NCBI RefSeq assembly: GCF_034096925.1
Contig: NZ_JAWZSQ010000014.1
Span: 62,001-126,000, forward strand
Source: Patulibacter defluvii
Lineage (GTDB): Bacteria > Actinomycetota > Thermoleophilia > Solirubrobacterales > Solirubrobacteraceae
Reading direction: 5' to 3'
DNA length: 64,000 nucleotides
In this document: positions 43,384 through 51,472 of the stretch, piece by piece
How positions within the stretch are numbered: the first letter of the stretch is position 1
Layout of the letters: the number at the start of each line of letters is the position of its first letter
Notes under the pieces: generated by a model
Database searches by the model: none
The model's input: the letters and a program-made list of their open reading frames with translations, nothing else
What the model was told of the DNA's origin: nothing
Program-made: the position numbers and the translations under genes

Positions 43384-44826
43384 ATGGCCCAGGACCACCT
43401 CGCCGAGCTGACCGCCGCCGACGTCTCCCTGCTCCGCGAGGAGCACGGCGGGGCGCACATGCACGTCGGCGGGATCGCGATCTTCCGCGGCGAGCTGCCG
43501 CCGATCGACGCGCTGCGCGAGCACGTCCGCCGGCGCCTGCAGCGGGTGCCGCGCTACCGGACCAAGCTGGTGACCCCGCCGCTCGGCCTCGGCCGGCCGC
43601 GGTGGGCGATCGATCCGAGCTTCAACCTCGAGTACCACGTGCGCCACACCGCGCTGCCCTGCCCGGGCGGCGAGGAGGAGCTGCGGACGGCGGCCGCGCG
43701 GCTGTTCTCGCAGCGGCTCGACCGGACCAAGCCGCTCTGGGAGCTGTGGATCGTCGAGGGACTGGACGCGGATCGCTTCGCGGTCGTGACGAAATCGCAC
43801 CAGGCGCTGGTCGACGGCGTGGTCGCGGTCGACCTGATGACGACCCTGCTCGACGCCGAGCCGGAGCCGGCCCCGAGCGAGCCGCACGCCGGCTGGCTGG
43901 CGCCGCCGCTGCCGACGCCGGCCCAGATGATGGTGGCCTCGGTCGCCGACGCCGGCCGCCAGCTGGTCTCGGCCCCGCTGCGGCTGCTGCAGGGCCTCGG
44001 CCGCCCGGCCGACGCGGTCGAGCGGGCGCGCGACGTGGCCGGGGCGGTCGGCGAGCGGGTCGGCCTGCGGACGCCGGCGCCGCCCTCGCCGCTGAACGTC
44101 CCGATCGGCCCCCACCGGCGGCTGGCCCGGACCTCGGTCGCCCTGGCCGACCTGAAGCGGGTCAAGGACACCTTCGGCGGCTCGGTCAACGACGTGGTGC
44201 TGGCGACGGTCGCCGGCGCGGTCCGCCACTGGATGCACGACCGCGGCCTGCGGACCGACGACCTGGAGCTGCGGGCGGCGGTGCCGGTGGCGGTCGAGGG
44301 CGAGGGCCGACGGGGCGAGGCCGGCGCGCCGCGGCCGATCGCGCTCTCGCACGCGCCGCTGCCGATCGGCGAGCCGGACGCGCTGACGCGGCTGGAGCGG
44401 ATCCGCCGCGCGACCTCGGAGGCGCTGGCCGGCAAGCGGGCGGTCACCGCCCACGCCCTGACGGCGTCGTCGGAGTCGTTCGCGCCGCCCTCGGTGCTGG
44501 CGCAGGCGTCGCGGCTGAGCCTGGCCACCAGCCGCTTCAACCTGCTGGTGACGAACATCCCCGGGCCGCAGGTGCCGATGTACCTGCTGGGACGGCAGCT
44601 GGAGACGATGGTGCCGGTTCCGTTCCTCTCGGGGGACCGGTCGCTGGCGATCGCCGTGATGTCGTACGGCGGCCGCGCGGAGTTCGGCCTGCTCGGCGAC
44701 CTCGACAAGCTGCCCGACCTCGACGCGCTCGCCGAGGGGATCGAGCTGGCGCTCGAGGAGCTGCTGGAGTGCGCCTGGGACGGTCGTCCCGGGCCGCGGC
44801 GTCGCCGCAGCCGCTCGTCCGGCTAG
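43384..44826 (+). CDS. Wax ester synthase / diacylglycerol acyltransferase family protein
   Basis: Encodes 480 residues from an ATG with GGAGG about ten bases upstream. It has the WS/DGAT layout: an N-terminal half with KSHQALVDGVVAVDL (H139, Q140, D144, G145) in the place of the HHxxxDG active site, and a C-terminal half with GGSVNDVVLATVAGAVR and NLLVTNIPGPQVPMYLLG. Active members join fatty acyl-CoA to alcohols or diacylglycerol for storage lipid. The second histidine, regarded as the base, is glutamine here, so activity is uncertain. Confidence 0.88.
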   Translation: MAQDHLAELTAADVSLLREEHGGAHMHVGGIAIFRGELPPIDALREHVRRRLQRVPRYRTKLVTPPLGLGRPRWAIDPSFNLEYHVRHTALPCPGGEEELRTAAARLFSQRLDRTKPLWELWIVEGLDADRFAVVTKSHQALVDGVVAVDLMTTLLDAEPEPAPSEPHAGWLAPPLPTPAQMMVASVADAGRQLVSAPLRLLQGLGRPADAVERARDVAGAVGERVGLRTPAPPSPLNVPIGPHRRLARTSVALADLKRVKDTFGGSVNDVVLATVAGAVRHWMHDRGLRTDDLELRAAVPVAVEGEGRRGEAGAPRPIALSHAPLPIGEPDALTRLERIRRATSEALAGKRAVTAHALTASSESFAPPSVLAQASRLSLATSRFNLLVTNIPGPQVPMYLLGRQLETMVPVPFLSGDRSLAIAVMSYGGRAEFGLLGDLDKLPDLDALAEGIELALEELLECAWDGRPGPRRRRSRSSG

Positions 44827-44869
44827 CGCGCTCGCGCGGGGCGCGGGCGCGGCGGAAGCGGGACCGGGG

Positions 44870-45034
44870 TCAGTCGTCGTGACGGCGGGCGGGGGCGTCG
44901 CGCCGCTCGCCCTCGCGCTCGGCCCGGCGCGGATCGCCGGTCGCCGACTGGCGGCGGGCCGCCCGCAGGTCCTCGCGCAGCTCCTGCGCGTCGACCGGCG
45001 TCACCTTGGGGAAGCTGTACGTGTGCTGATCCAT
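44870..45034 (-). CDS. Small charged protein, 54 residues
   Basis: Reads MDQHTYSFPKVTPVDAQELR... and ends in an Arg/Asp/Glu-rich tail. The hydrophilic, helical, non-membrane composition and typical codon use suggest a small soluble protein; no family recognised. A seven-pair hairpin (45039-45057, loop AAGAA) lies just upstream of the ATG and could affect its expression. A longer frame upstream looks like a chance extension. Confidence 0.5.
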   Translation of the reverse strand: MDQHTYSFPKVTPVDAQELREDLRAARRQSATGDPRRAEREGERRDAPARRHDD

Positions 45035-45342
45035 GGTCTGTGGTGAAGAACACCGCAGCGGGCCCGAGGTTCCGCCGCGTCTGTGGGTTGGTTCGATGAT
45101 CGACCGACGACCGGACGTCTTGCCCCATCGGCCCCGAAACGGACGAACGATCGGGTGCCCGGGCGGGGCGACCCGCGGCCGTCCGCGCGGGCCCATCGGG
45201 CGCAGCGGGCGTGCTTTCGCGGTCTCGATTCCCCCCTTCGCCGGTCTCGTACCCGATCCTCCTCCCCCAAAACGTCAAAACGGGCGCCCCGGAGGACGCC
45301 CGTCGAAGGACCACGGGGAGGGCGGCCGGGCCGCCCCGCCGA
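45035..45342. other. 308-base gap without a gene
   Basis: Holds the hairpin at 45039-45057, presumably the promoter of the small gene at 44870, and the terminator at 45269-45303 of the oxidase cluster. The middle (about 45060-45265) shows nothing I can name. Confidence 0.6.
45269..45303 (-). terminator. Intrinsic terminator of the cytochrome oxidase cluster
   Basis: On the minus strand a hairpin with a seven-pair stem (45297-45303 with 45280-45286) is followed by TTTTGACGTTTT, a real U-rich tract and the only one of its kind noticed in the window. It lies about 40 bases after the last oxidase gene. Confidence 0.8.
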
Positions 45343-45573
45343 TCAGTGGTCGGAATGCAGCGGGAACTCGTTGATCTCGTGGATCGCGTCGCGGATCCAG
45401 GCGACCAGCGTGCCGACGGTGATGATCGCGCCGACGGCGATCAGCCACCAGGTGGTGGTCAGGCCGACCAGCAGGATCGTGACGCCGACGGTCAGCACCA
45501 GCGGCTGGGCGCTGTTGCCGGGGAGGTGGATGTCCTCGCCCGCGGGCGGGACGGGCTTGTCGAGCTCGCTCAT
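45343..45573 (-). CDS. Cytochrome c oxidase subunit IV-like membrane protein
   Basis: Encodes 76 residues with two membrane helices (LVLTVGVTILLVGLTTTWWL and a following AVGAIITVGTLVAWI) after the motif GEDIHLPGNSAQP. A DIHLP-PS-P element before paired helices is typical of small accessory subunits in actinobacterial oxidase clusters. It starts two bases after the stop of the 36-residue gene, so the two are coupled. Last gene before a U-rich terminator. Confidence 0.75.
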   Translation of the reverse strand: MSELDKPVPPAGEDIHLPGNSAQPLVLTVGVTILLVGLTTTWWLIAVGAIITVGTLVAWIRDAIHEINEFPLHSDH

Positions 45574-45575
45574 GG

Positions 45576-45686
45576 CTAGGAGACGTAGATGACGGCGGCG
45601 ACGAACGTCAGCAGGAACATCACCAGGATGACGATGCCGCTGATCAGCGCGTCGCGGAGGTTGCGCTTGGCGAGGTTGCGGTCCAT
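45576..45686 (-). CDS. 36-residue membrane protein in the oxidase cluster
   Basis: Reads MDRNLAKRNLRDALISGIVI... with a basic N terminus and one membrane helix (about 14-35). AAGGA lies upstream of the ATG at a good distance, and the spacing to neighbours is 24 bases (ctaB) and two bases (subunit IV-like). Placement and topology suggest a tiny oxidase subunit or assembly factor; it is below the length cut-off of most gene callers. Confidence 0.65.
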   Translation of the reverse strand: MDRNLAKRNLRDALISGIVILVMFLLTFVAAVIYVS

Positions 45687-45710
45687 GGAGGAGTCCTTGG
45701 TTCGTCGGGA

Positions 45711-46622
45711 TCAGAGCTTGGCGTCCACGACCATGGCGGCGAAGAGGGCCGCCAGGTACGCCAACGCGAACAGGTGGAGGGAGACCGCGCGAGCGCGGGT
45801 GCCGTCGCGCAGCAGCAGCCACGAGCGGCGCAGCAGCTCGGCGGCCAGCAGCACCGCGACGACCAGGTAGATCGTGCCGAAGGTGCCGGTGACGACCGGC
45901 GCGATCGAGACGGCGGCGGTGATCGCCGACCAGACGAGGATCGCCCGGTGGGTGGCGGGCTCGCCCTTCACGACCGGCAGCATCGGTACGCCGGCCGCCG
46001 CGTAGTCGTCCTTGATCAGCAGCGACAGCGCCCAGAAGTGCGGCGCGGTCCAGGCGAAGACGATCGCGAACGGGTAGAGCGACTCGACGGCGAAGCCGCC
46101 GGTGACCGCAGCCCAGCCGACCATCGGCGGGAACGCGCCGGCGACGCCGCCGATCACGATGTTCTGGGTCGAGCGGCGCTTGAGCCACATCGTGTAGACG
46201 CCGACGTACCAGGCGAACCCGGCCAGCGACAGCAGCGCCGCCGTGATGTTGGCGGCCCAGGCCAGCAGGAAGAACGACGCGATCGTCAGCCACAGGCCGA
46301 CCCAGAGGGCGACGTGCGGCTCCATCCGGCCGGACGGGATCGGGCGATCCTGGGTCCGCGGCATGTCGGCGTCGATGTCGCGATCGAACCAGTGGTTGAT
46401 CGCGCTCGCGCCGCCGGCCGAGAGCGAGCCGCCGAGCAGGGTCGCGAGGACCAGCTCGGGCGACGGGTTCCCGGCGGCGTACATCGCCGTCACCGTGGTC
46501 AGCAGCAGCAGCAGCTGGACCTTCGGCTTCGTCAGCGCGACGAGGTCGGCCAGGCGCTGCCGTCCGCCCGACTCGACGAGCGGTCCGGCGGCGGCGGGGC
46601 GTGCGGTGATCGACGTGGGCAT
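45711..46622 (-). CDS. ctaB: Protoheme IX farnesyltransferase (heme O synthase)
   Basis: Encodes 303 residues of the UbiA family with about eight membrane helices. The two aspartate-rich motifs are NHWFDRDIDADMPRT and the later LIKDDYAAAGVPMLP; TKPKVQLLLLLTT marks the start. It attaches a farnesyl group to heme b to give heme O for the oxidase encoded upstream. No heme A synthase (ctaA) is in the window. Confidence 0.95.
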   Translation of the reverse strand: MPTSITARPAAAGPLVESGGRQRLADLVALTKPKVQLLLLLTTVTAMYAAGNPSPELVLATLLGGSLSAGGASAINHWFDRDIDADMPRTQDRPIPSGRMEPHVALWVGLWLTIASFFLLAWAANITAALLSLAGFAWYVGVYTMWLKRRSTQNIVIGGVAGAFPPMVGWAAVTGGFAVESLYPFAIVFAWTAPHFWALSLLIKDDYAAAGVPMLPVVKGEPATHRAILVWSAITAAVSIAPVVTGTFGTIYLVVAVLLAAELLRRSWLLLRDGTRARAVSLHLFALAYLAALFAAMVVDAKL

Positions 46623-46658
46623 CCGATCACCGCACCATCGGGTGCGGGGAGGAGTCGA

Positions 46659-48356
46659 TCACGCGTGCGTCTCCGCCGCGCGGGCGCCGGCCGGCACCCG
46701 CTCGCGATCGCCCTGCCGCCGCTCGATCTCGGCCCGGATGTCCTTCATCGGCTCGACCGACCGGACCCGTGGCACGGTGTCGAAGTTGTTCTGCGGCGGC
46801 GGCGACTGGGTGAACCACTCGAGCGTGTTCGCCTTCCACGGGTCGGGGCCCGCGACCGCGCCGTGCTTGAGGCTGCGGAGGGCGTTGATCGCCGTCACCA
46901 GGATGCCCACGCCGAGGATGAACGCGCCGATCGTGGAGATCAGGTTGAACGTCGCCAGGTTGCCGACGTCGGCGTACTCGGGGATCCGTCGCGGCATGCC
47001 GTCGAGGCCGATCGAGTGCTGGACCAGGAAGGTCGTGTGGAAGCCGATCAGCATCGTCCAGAAGCTGATCTTGCCGAGCCGCTCGTCCATCATCCGGCCG
47101 GTCATCTTCGGGTACCAGTAGTAGAGGCCCGAGAAGACCGCGAAGACGGCGCCGCCCATCAGCACGTAGTGGAAGTGCGCGACGACGAAGTAGGTGTCGT
47201 GCAGCTGCCAGTCGACCGGGTAGATCGCCAGGAAGACGCCGGTGATGCCGCCGATCAGGAACGTGCCCACGAACCCGACCGCGTAGAGCAGCGAGGTCGT
47301 GAAGTGGATCGTCCCCTGCCACAGCGTCCCGATCCAACTGAAGATCTTGATGCCGGTCGGGATCGAGATCAGCATCGAGCTGACCATGAAGAACACGAGC
47401 ACGACGCTCGGGCTCGGCGTGGTGAACATGTGGTGCGCCCACACCATCAGGCCGAGGAAGGCGATCACCAGCGTCGCCGCGGCGATCGCCTTGTAGCCGA
47501 AGATCGGCTTGCGGGCGAAGACCGGCAGGACCTCGGAGATGATGCCGAAGCCCGGCAGCACCATGATGTAGACCTCGGGGTGGCCGAAGAACCAGAAGAG
47601 GTGCTGCCAGAGGAGCGGCGATCCGCCCTCGCCCGGGTCGTAGAAGTTGGTGCCGAAGTGGCGGTCGGTCAGCAGCATCGTGACCGCGGCGGCGATCGCC
47701 GGCAGGGCCAGGATCAGCAGCACCGAGTAGGTCAGGATCGACCAGCAGAAGAGCGGCAGGCGACTCCAGGTCATGCCCGGCGCGCGCAGGTTGGCGATCG
47801 TGACGTAGAAGTTGATCGAGCCGACCAGCGAGCCGATGCCGGTGAGGTGGACGAGGAAGATCCACGCGTCGACGCCGCCGTTGGGCAGGTAGTCCTTCGA
47901 CGCCAGCGGCACGTAACAGGTCCAACCGCACTCGGGCGGGTTGAAGAAGACCGAGGCGTAGAAGACCAGGCCACCGGCGGCCAGCATCCAGAAGGAGAGC
48001 GCGTTCAGCTTCGGGAACGCCATGTCCTTCGCGCCGATCATCAGCGGCACGAAGTAGTTGCCGAAGCCGGCCATCACCGGGACCACGAACAGGAACACCA
48101 TCGTGGTGCCGTGCATCGTGATCAGCTCGTTGTACGTCTGGAACTCGAGCAGCGTGTTGTCCGGCACGGCCAGCTGGAGCCGGATCAGCAGCGCCTCGAT
48201 GCCACCGACGCCGAAGAAGGCGAAGGTGAGGACCAAGTACATGATCCCGATCTTCTTGTGATCGGTCGTGGTGACCCAGTCGACCCAGCCGCGCTTCGGC
48301 TTCTCGACCTCGTGCGCGACGACCTGAGGGATCGGGGTGAGGGTTGCGGATGCCAT
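46659..48356 (-). CDS. ctaD: Cytochrome c oxidase subunit I
   Basis: Encodes 565 residues with 12 or more helices. Ligand histidines are in TYNELITMHGTTMVFLFV (low-spin heme), WQHLFWFFGHPEVYIMVLPGFG (CuB and the His-Tyr cross-link: H-P-E-V-Y), HHMFT and HFHYVLMGG (high-spin and low-spin hemes). It is the A-type heme-copper oxidase form with the K-pathway and D-pathway residues plausible. Follows ctaC by 24 bases. Confidence 0.97.
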   Translation of the reverse strand: MASATLTPIPQVVAHEVEKPKRGWVDWVTTTDHKKIGIMYLVLTFAFFGVGGIEALLIRLQLAVPDNTLLEFQTYNELITMHGTTMVFLFVVPVMAGFGNYFVPLMIGAKDMAFPKLNALSFWMLAAGGLVFYASVFFNPPECGWTCYVPLASKDYLPNGGVDAWIFLVHLTGIGSLVGSINFYVTIANLRAPGMTWSRLPLFCWSILTYSVLLILALPAIAAAVTMLLTDRHFGTNFYDPGEGGSPLLWQHLFWFFGHPEVYIMVLPGFGIISEVLPVFARKPIFGYKAIAAATLVIAFLGLMVWAHHMFTTPSPSVVLVFFMVSSMLISIPTGIKIFSWIGTLWQGTIHFTTSLLYAVGFVGTFLIGGITGVFLAIYPVDWQLHDTYFVVAHFHYVLMGGAVFAVFSGLYYWYPKMTGRMMDERLGKISFWTMLIGFHTTFLVQHSIGLDGMPRRIPEYADVGNLATFNLISTIGAFILGVGILVTAINALRSLKHGAVAGPDPWKANTLEWFTQSPPPQNNFDTVPRVRSVEPMKDIRAEIERRQGDRERVPAGARAAETHA

Positions 48357-48380
48357 CGGAGGTTCCTCGGACTCTCGGGA

Positions 48381-49394
48381 CTAGCGCTGCGAAGCGGGGG
48401 CGGGCTCAGCGGCCGGCTCGGCGGGCGTGCCCGGGGCCTGCTGCTGGCGGTCGAACTGCTCTTGCTGGTCGCGGTAGCGCTGGGCCCCGCGGCCGGCGGC
48501 GTCGAGATCCGCCTTCTGGCGCTTGAGCCAGGCGTCGAACGCCTGCGGCGTGATCGCCCGCACCCGGGCGGTCATGTTCCCGTGGTTGCGGCCGCAGAGC
48601 TCGGCGCACTGGCCGGTGAAGACGCGGCCGTTGCGGCGCTCCTCGTCGTTGCGGAGCGCCTTCGCCGGGACCTTGAACCAGGTGTGGTTCGTGTAGCCGG
48701 GGAGGGCGTCGACCTTGCCGCCCAGCTGCGGGATCCACCACGCGTGGCCGACGTCGGAGGAGCGGACGTCCAGCGTCACGGTCGTGCCGACCGGGACCAC
48801 CAGCTCCTCGTAGGTGTAGATGTTGTTCTGCCGATCGTCGTCGCCGTCCGGGTAGACGAAGCGCCAGGCGTACTGCTGCCCGTTGACGTCGATGTTCAGC
48901 GCCTTGCCGTTCGGCGGCAGCAGCTTCTCGTCCTTCGCCGTCTTGTACGACGCCGGGATCGGCCAGCCGTCGGAGTCCGAGTCGTCCGGGTTGCGGATGC
49001 CGGGCAGGAAGGCGAAGGTGACGATGCCCAGGATCAGGACCACCACGGCGGCGCCCGCGGTCCAGCCGATCTCCAGCCGGGTGTTGCCGTGCAGCTGCTT
49101 GGCCTCGTGGCCGCGGCTGGCGCGGAACTTCCAGATCGCGTAGAGCAGCGCCCCCTCCGTGAACACGAAGATCACGGCCCCGACCACGAAGACCACCGTG
49201 TAGAGGCTGTGGATGCGGTCCGCGTTCGGCGAACCGCCGGACTCGGGGGCCCAGAACGCCGCGTGGGCTGGTCCGGCGAGCACGAGCGTGAGCACCATGG
49301 CGAGCCCGAGGGCGGACGCCAGGGTCACGAGAGCGGCCCGGGAGAGGTGAGGGATCCGGTTCGAGCGTCGCAAAGCGCCCGCGATTCTAGTCAC
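48381..49394 (-). CDS. ctaC: Cytochrome c oxidase subunit II
   Basis: Encodes 337 residues from a GTG. A signal peptide ends near GPAHAAFW; two membrane helices follow (about 65-90 and 110-135). The CuA site is complete: SSDVGHAWWIP and FTGQCAELCGRNHGNM (two cysteines, histidine, methionine). There is no cytochrome c extension, so an external cytochrome c is the donor. The last about 45 residues are a Gln/Pro/Ala-rich tail. Start choice uncertain by about 10 residues. Confidence 0.95.
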   Translation of the reverse strand: MTRIAGALRRSNRIPHLSRAALVTLASALGLAMVLTLVLAGPAHAAFWAPESGGSPNADRIHSLYTVVFVVGAVIFVFTEGALLYAIWKFRASRGHEAKQLHGNTRLEIGWTAGAAVVVLILGIVTFAFLPGIRNPDDSDSDGWPIPASYKTAKDEKLLPPNGKALNIDVNGQQYAWRFVYPDGDDDRQNNIYTYEELVVPVGTTVTLDVRSSDVGHAWWIPQLGGKVDALPGYTNHTWFKVPAKALRNDEERRNGRVFTGQCAELCGRNHGNMTARVRAITPQAFDAWLKRQKADLDAAGRGAQRYRDQQEQFDRQQQAPGTPAEPAAEPAPASQR

Positions 49395-49438
49395 GGGCCC
49401 GACCGGAGGGAATCGCGCCCCCCTCGACCCGGCGCAAC

Positions 49439-49454
49439 CCCGTTGGCCAACGGG
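49439..49454. promoter_or_regulatory. 16-base perfect palindrome upstream of ctaC
   Basis: CCCGTTGGCCAACGGG is a loop-free perfect palindrome 45 bases upstream of the ctaC start and 36 bases after the enoyl-CoA hydratase stop on the same strand. Its position suits an operator of the oxidase operon; a terminator is less likely without a loop. Confidence 0.4.
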
Positions 49455-49489
49455 CTTTCCGCCGACCGCCTCCGAGCGGGCCCGGGCGC

Positions 49490-50311
49490 TCATCGGCCGC
49501 TGTAGGTCGGCTCCTGCTTGGACAGGAAGGCCATCGCGGCGGCGACGAAGTCCTCGGTCTCGGCCATCCGGCCCTGCTCGCGGGCCTCGATCGCCAGCAG
49601 CTCCTCCAGGTGCCGGACGACCTGCGCGTTGAGGGTCCGCTTGACCGCCGTGTAGGCCGCCGTCGGCCCGCCCGCCAGCTCGCGCAGCTGCTGCTCGGCG
49701 GCGGCCCGGAAGCCCTCGACCGGCAGCACCCGGTTGACGAGGCCGATCGCCTGGGCCTCGGCGGCGGGGACCTTGCGGCCCTCGAACATGATCTCGGCCG
49801 CGCGGGTCCAGCCGACGCGGTTGACCAGGAAGACCGAGGCGCCGCCGTCCGGCCCGAGCCCGATCTTGGTGAAGGCGTGGTTGAGGCTGGCGCGCTCGCT
49901 GACCGTCACCAGGTCGCAGGCCAGCGCGAACGACATCCCGATCCCGGCGGCGGCGCCGTCGACCGCGGCCAGGACCGGCTTCTCGAGCCGCCGGACCAGC
50001 CGCATGATCGGGTGGTAGCGATCGTGCAGCACCTGCTCCAGGTTCGGACGGCCGCTGGCCAGCAGCGGGATCCCGCCCTCGCCGAACGACGAGAGGTCGG
50101 CGCCGGCGGAGAAGGCGCGGCCGGCGCCGGTCACCATCACGGCCCGCACGTCGTCGCCCTGACAGGCCCGCAGGGCGGCGGCGATGTCCGCTCCCGCCTG
50201 GCCGTTCCAGGCGTTCAGCACCTCCGGCCGGTTCATCTCGACGATCGCCGCCGCCCCGTCGCGCAGGAGGTTGACCGTCTCGAACTCCTGGACCGTCTCG
50301 AACTCGCTCAT
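49490..50311 (-). CDS. Enoyl-CoA hydratase/isomerase family protein
   Basis: Encodes 273 residues. The crotonase fold shows EMNRPEVLNAWNGQ, the oxyanion region GAGRAFSAGADLSSFGEGG, and AAVDGAAAGIGMSFALACDLV with later GLGPDGGASVFLVNRVG, where the first acid is replaced by G/D. That pattern suits isomerase or degradation-type members as well as hydratases. Beta-oxidation is a fair guess. The ATG at 50311 gives MSEFETVQEFETVN, with a short internal repetition of EFETV. Confidence 0.9.
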   Translation of the reverse strand: MSEFETVQEFETVNLLRDGAAAIVEMNRPEVLNAWNGQAGADIAAALRACQGDDVRAVMVTGAGRAFSAGADLSSFGEGGIPLLASGRPNLEQVLHDRYHPIMRLVRRLEKPVLAAVDGAAAGIGMSFALACDLVTVSERASLNHAFTKIGLGPDGGASVFLVNRVGWTRAAEIMFEGRKVPAAEAQAIGLVNRVLPVEGFRAAAEQQLRELAGGPTAAYTAVKRTLNAQVVRHLEELLAIEAREQGRMAETEDFVAAAMAFLSKQEPTYSGR

Positions 50312-50417
50312 GGCGGCAGTCTCGCAGAGACTGGCTGGACGGCCAGCCGGGAATCCCGGAGAGCGGCGGCGCGCCACGCCGTGGGCGGTCGCCGACGAAC
50401 GATAGGCTCCCGCGGTC

Positions 50418-51353
50418 GTGACGTCCGGGAAAGCCATCCGCACGGCCGCCTGGGCGGCGGTGGCGCTCGGGGCAGCCGCGCCGATCGTCCGTCGGCGGCT
50501 GAAGCTGAAGCCGGCCGCCGTGATCGGCGCCGCCGCGGTCGCGCCAGTCGCCCTCTGCGTCGCCGTCCCCCGCTCCCGCGCGCGGGACGTGGCCGTGACC
50601 TGCCTGCAGATGTGGGCCTACTTCGCGGCCTACGAGATGCCGGCCGACGACCCCGAGCGGCTGCGCGCGCGGGTCCGGGTCGACTACCCGGTCCGCAGCG
50701 ACACCGTGATCGGGCTCGGCCGCGTGCCGAGCGTGCGGCTGCAGCAGACCCTCCACCGCGAGGGCCGCTACGGGCTCTGGGAGAAGGTCCTCGTCTGGAG
50801 CCACTGGGTCTGGTTCGCGGTCCCCCACACGACCGCCGCCTACGTCCTGGTCCGCCACCGCGACCGCTTCCCCGAGGCCGCCGCGCGGATCTACGGCACC
50901 TTCGACCTCGGCGCCGTCGTCTACTGGGCGGTCCCGACCGCTCCCCCGTGGTACGCCGCCGAGACCGGCCGGATCGACCACGGCGACGGGCCGCCGCTGC
51001 GGCGGCTGATGCGCGAGTACGGCGAGCGCGTCTTCGGCGCCCGCTGGGGCCAGCTCTACGGCACCCTCGGCGGCAACCCGCTGGCGGCGATGCCGTCGCT
51101 GCACTTCGGGACCTCGGTCGCCGCCGCCCAGGTGCTGCGCGACATCGGCCCGGTCCCGGGCGCGATCGGCTGGGCCTACGCGAGCACGCTCGGGTTCGCG
51201 CTGGTCTACCTGGGCGAGCACTACGTGACCGACCTGATCGCCGGCGGCGCGCTGGCCGAGGGCGTCCGCCGCTCCGCCCCCCGCACCAGCCGCCCGCTGC
51301 GGCGGCTCTCGGGGCTGGTACGGCGGCTCGAGGCCCACGCCCGCCGGGCCTGA
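50418..51353 (+). CDS. PAP2 family (Aur1/inositolphosphotransferase-like) membrane phosphatase
   Basis: Encodes 311 residues from a GTG with a TAGGCT box nine bases upstream. Several membrane helices and the PAP2 motifs GNPLAAMPSLHFGTS and GEHYVTDLIAGG (His and Asp of the phosphatase site) are present. The layout resembles actinobacterial inositol phosphotransferase/lipid phosphatase proteins. Divergent from the enoyl-CoA hydratase gene. Substrate unknown. Confidence 0.85.
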   Translation: MTSGKAIRTAAWAAVALGAAAPIVRRRLKLKPAAVIGAAAVAPVALCVAVPRSRARDVAVTCLQMWAYFAAYEMPADDPERLRARVRVDYPVRSDTVIGLGRVPSVRLQQTLHREGRYGLWEKVLVWSHWVWFAVPHTTAAYVLVRHRDRFPEAAARIYGTFDLGAVVYWAVPTAPPWYAAETGRIDHGDGPPLRRLMREYGERVFGARWGQLYGTLGGNPLAAMPSLHFGTSVAAAQVLRDIGPVPGAIGWAYASTLGFALVYLGEHYVTDLIAGGALAEGVRRSAPRTSRPLRRLSGLVRRLEAHARRA

Positions 51354-51394
51354 TCCGGCGCCCCGCCCGGGCGTGTCGGCGGTCACCCACGCCT

Positions 51395-51417
51395 TACACT
51401 TCACTTTGTAAAGTGTA
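51395..51417. promoter_or_regulatory. AT-rich palindromic operator upstream of trxB
   Basis: CACTTTGTAAAGTG (51402-51415) is a perfect six-base inverted repeat around GT, and TACACTT (51395-51401) pairs with AAGTGTA (51411-51417), so two half-sites overlap. It sits 56 bases before trxB in an otherwise GC-rich gap, consistent with a regulator site in its promoter. Confidence 0.55.
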
Positions 51418-51472
51418 GGAGCGGCGCGCGTCCTTCCCACGTGCGCCCCACCGTCCGCCAGAATCGACGAGG

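Noticed and set aside
45774..49505. A 1243-codon plus-strand frame opposite the cytochrome oxidase genes
   Set aside because: Antisense shadow of ctaB, ctaD and ctaC, with Asp/Arg/Val/Glu repetition typical of GC-rich complement frames.
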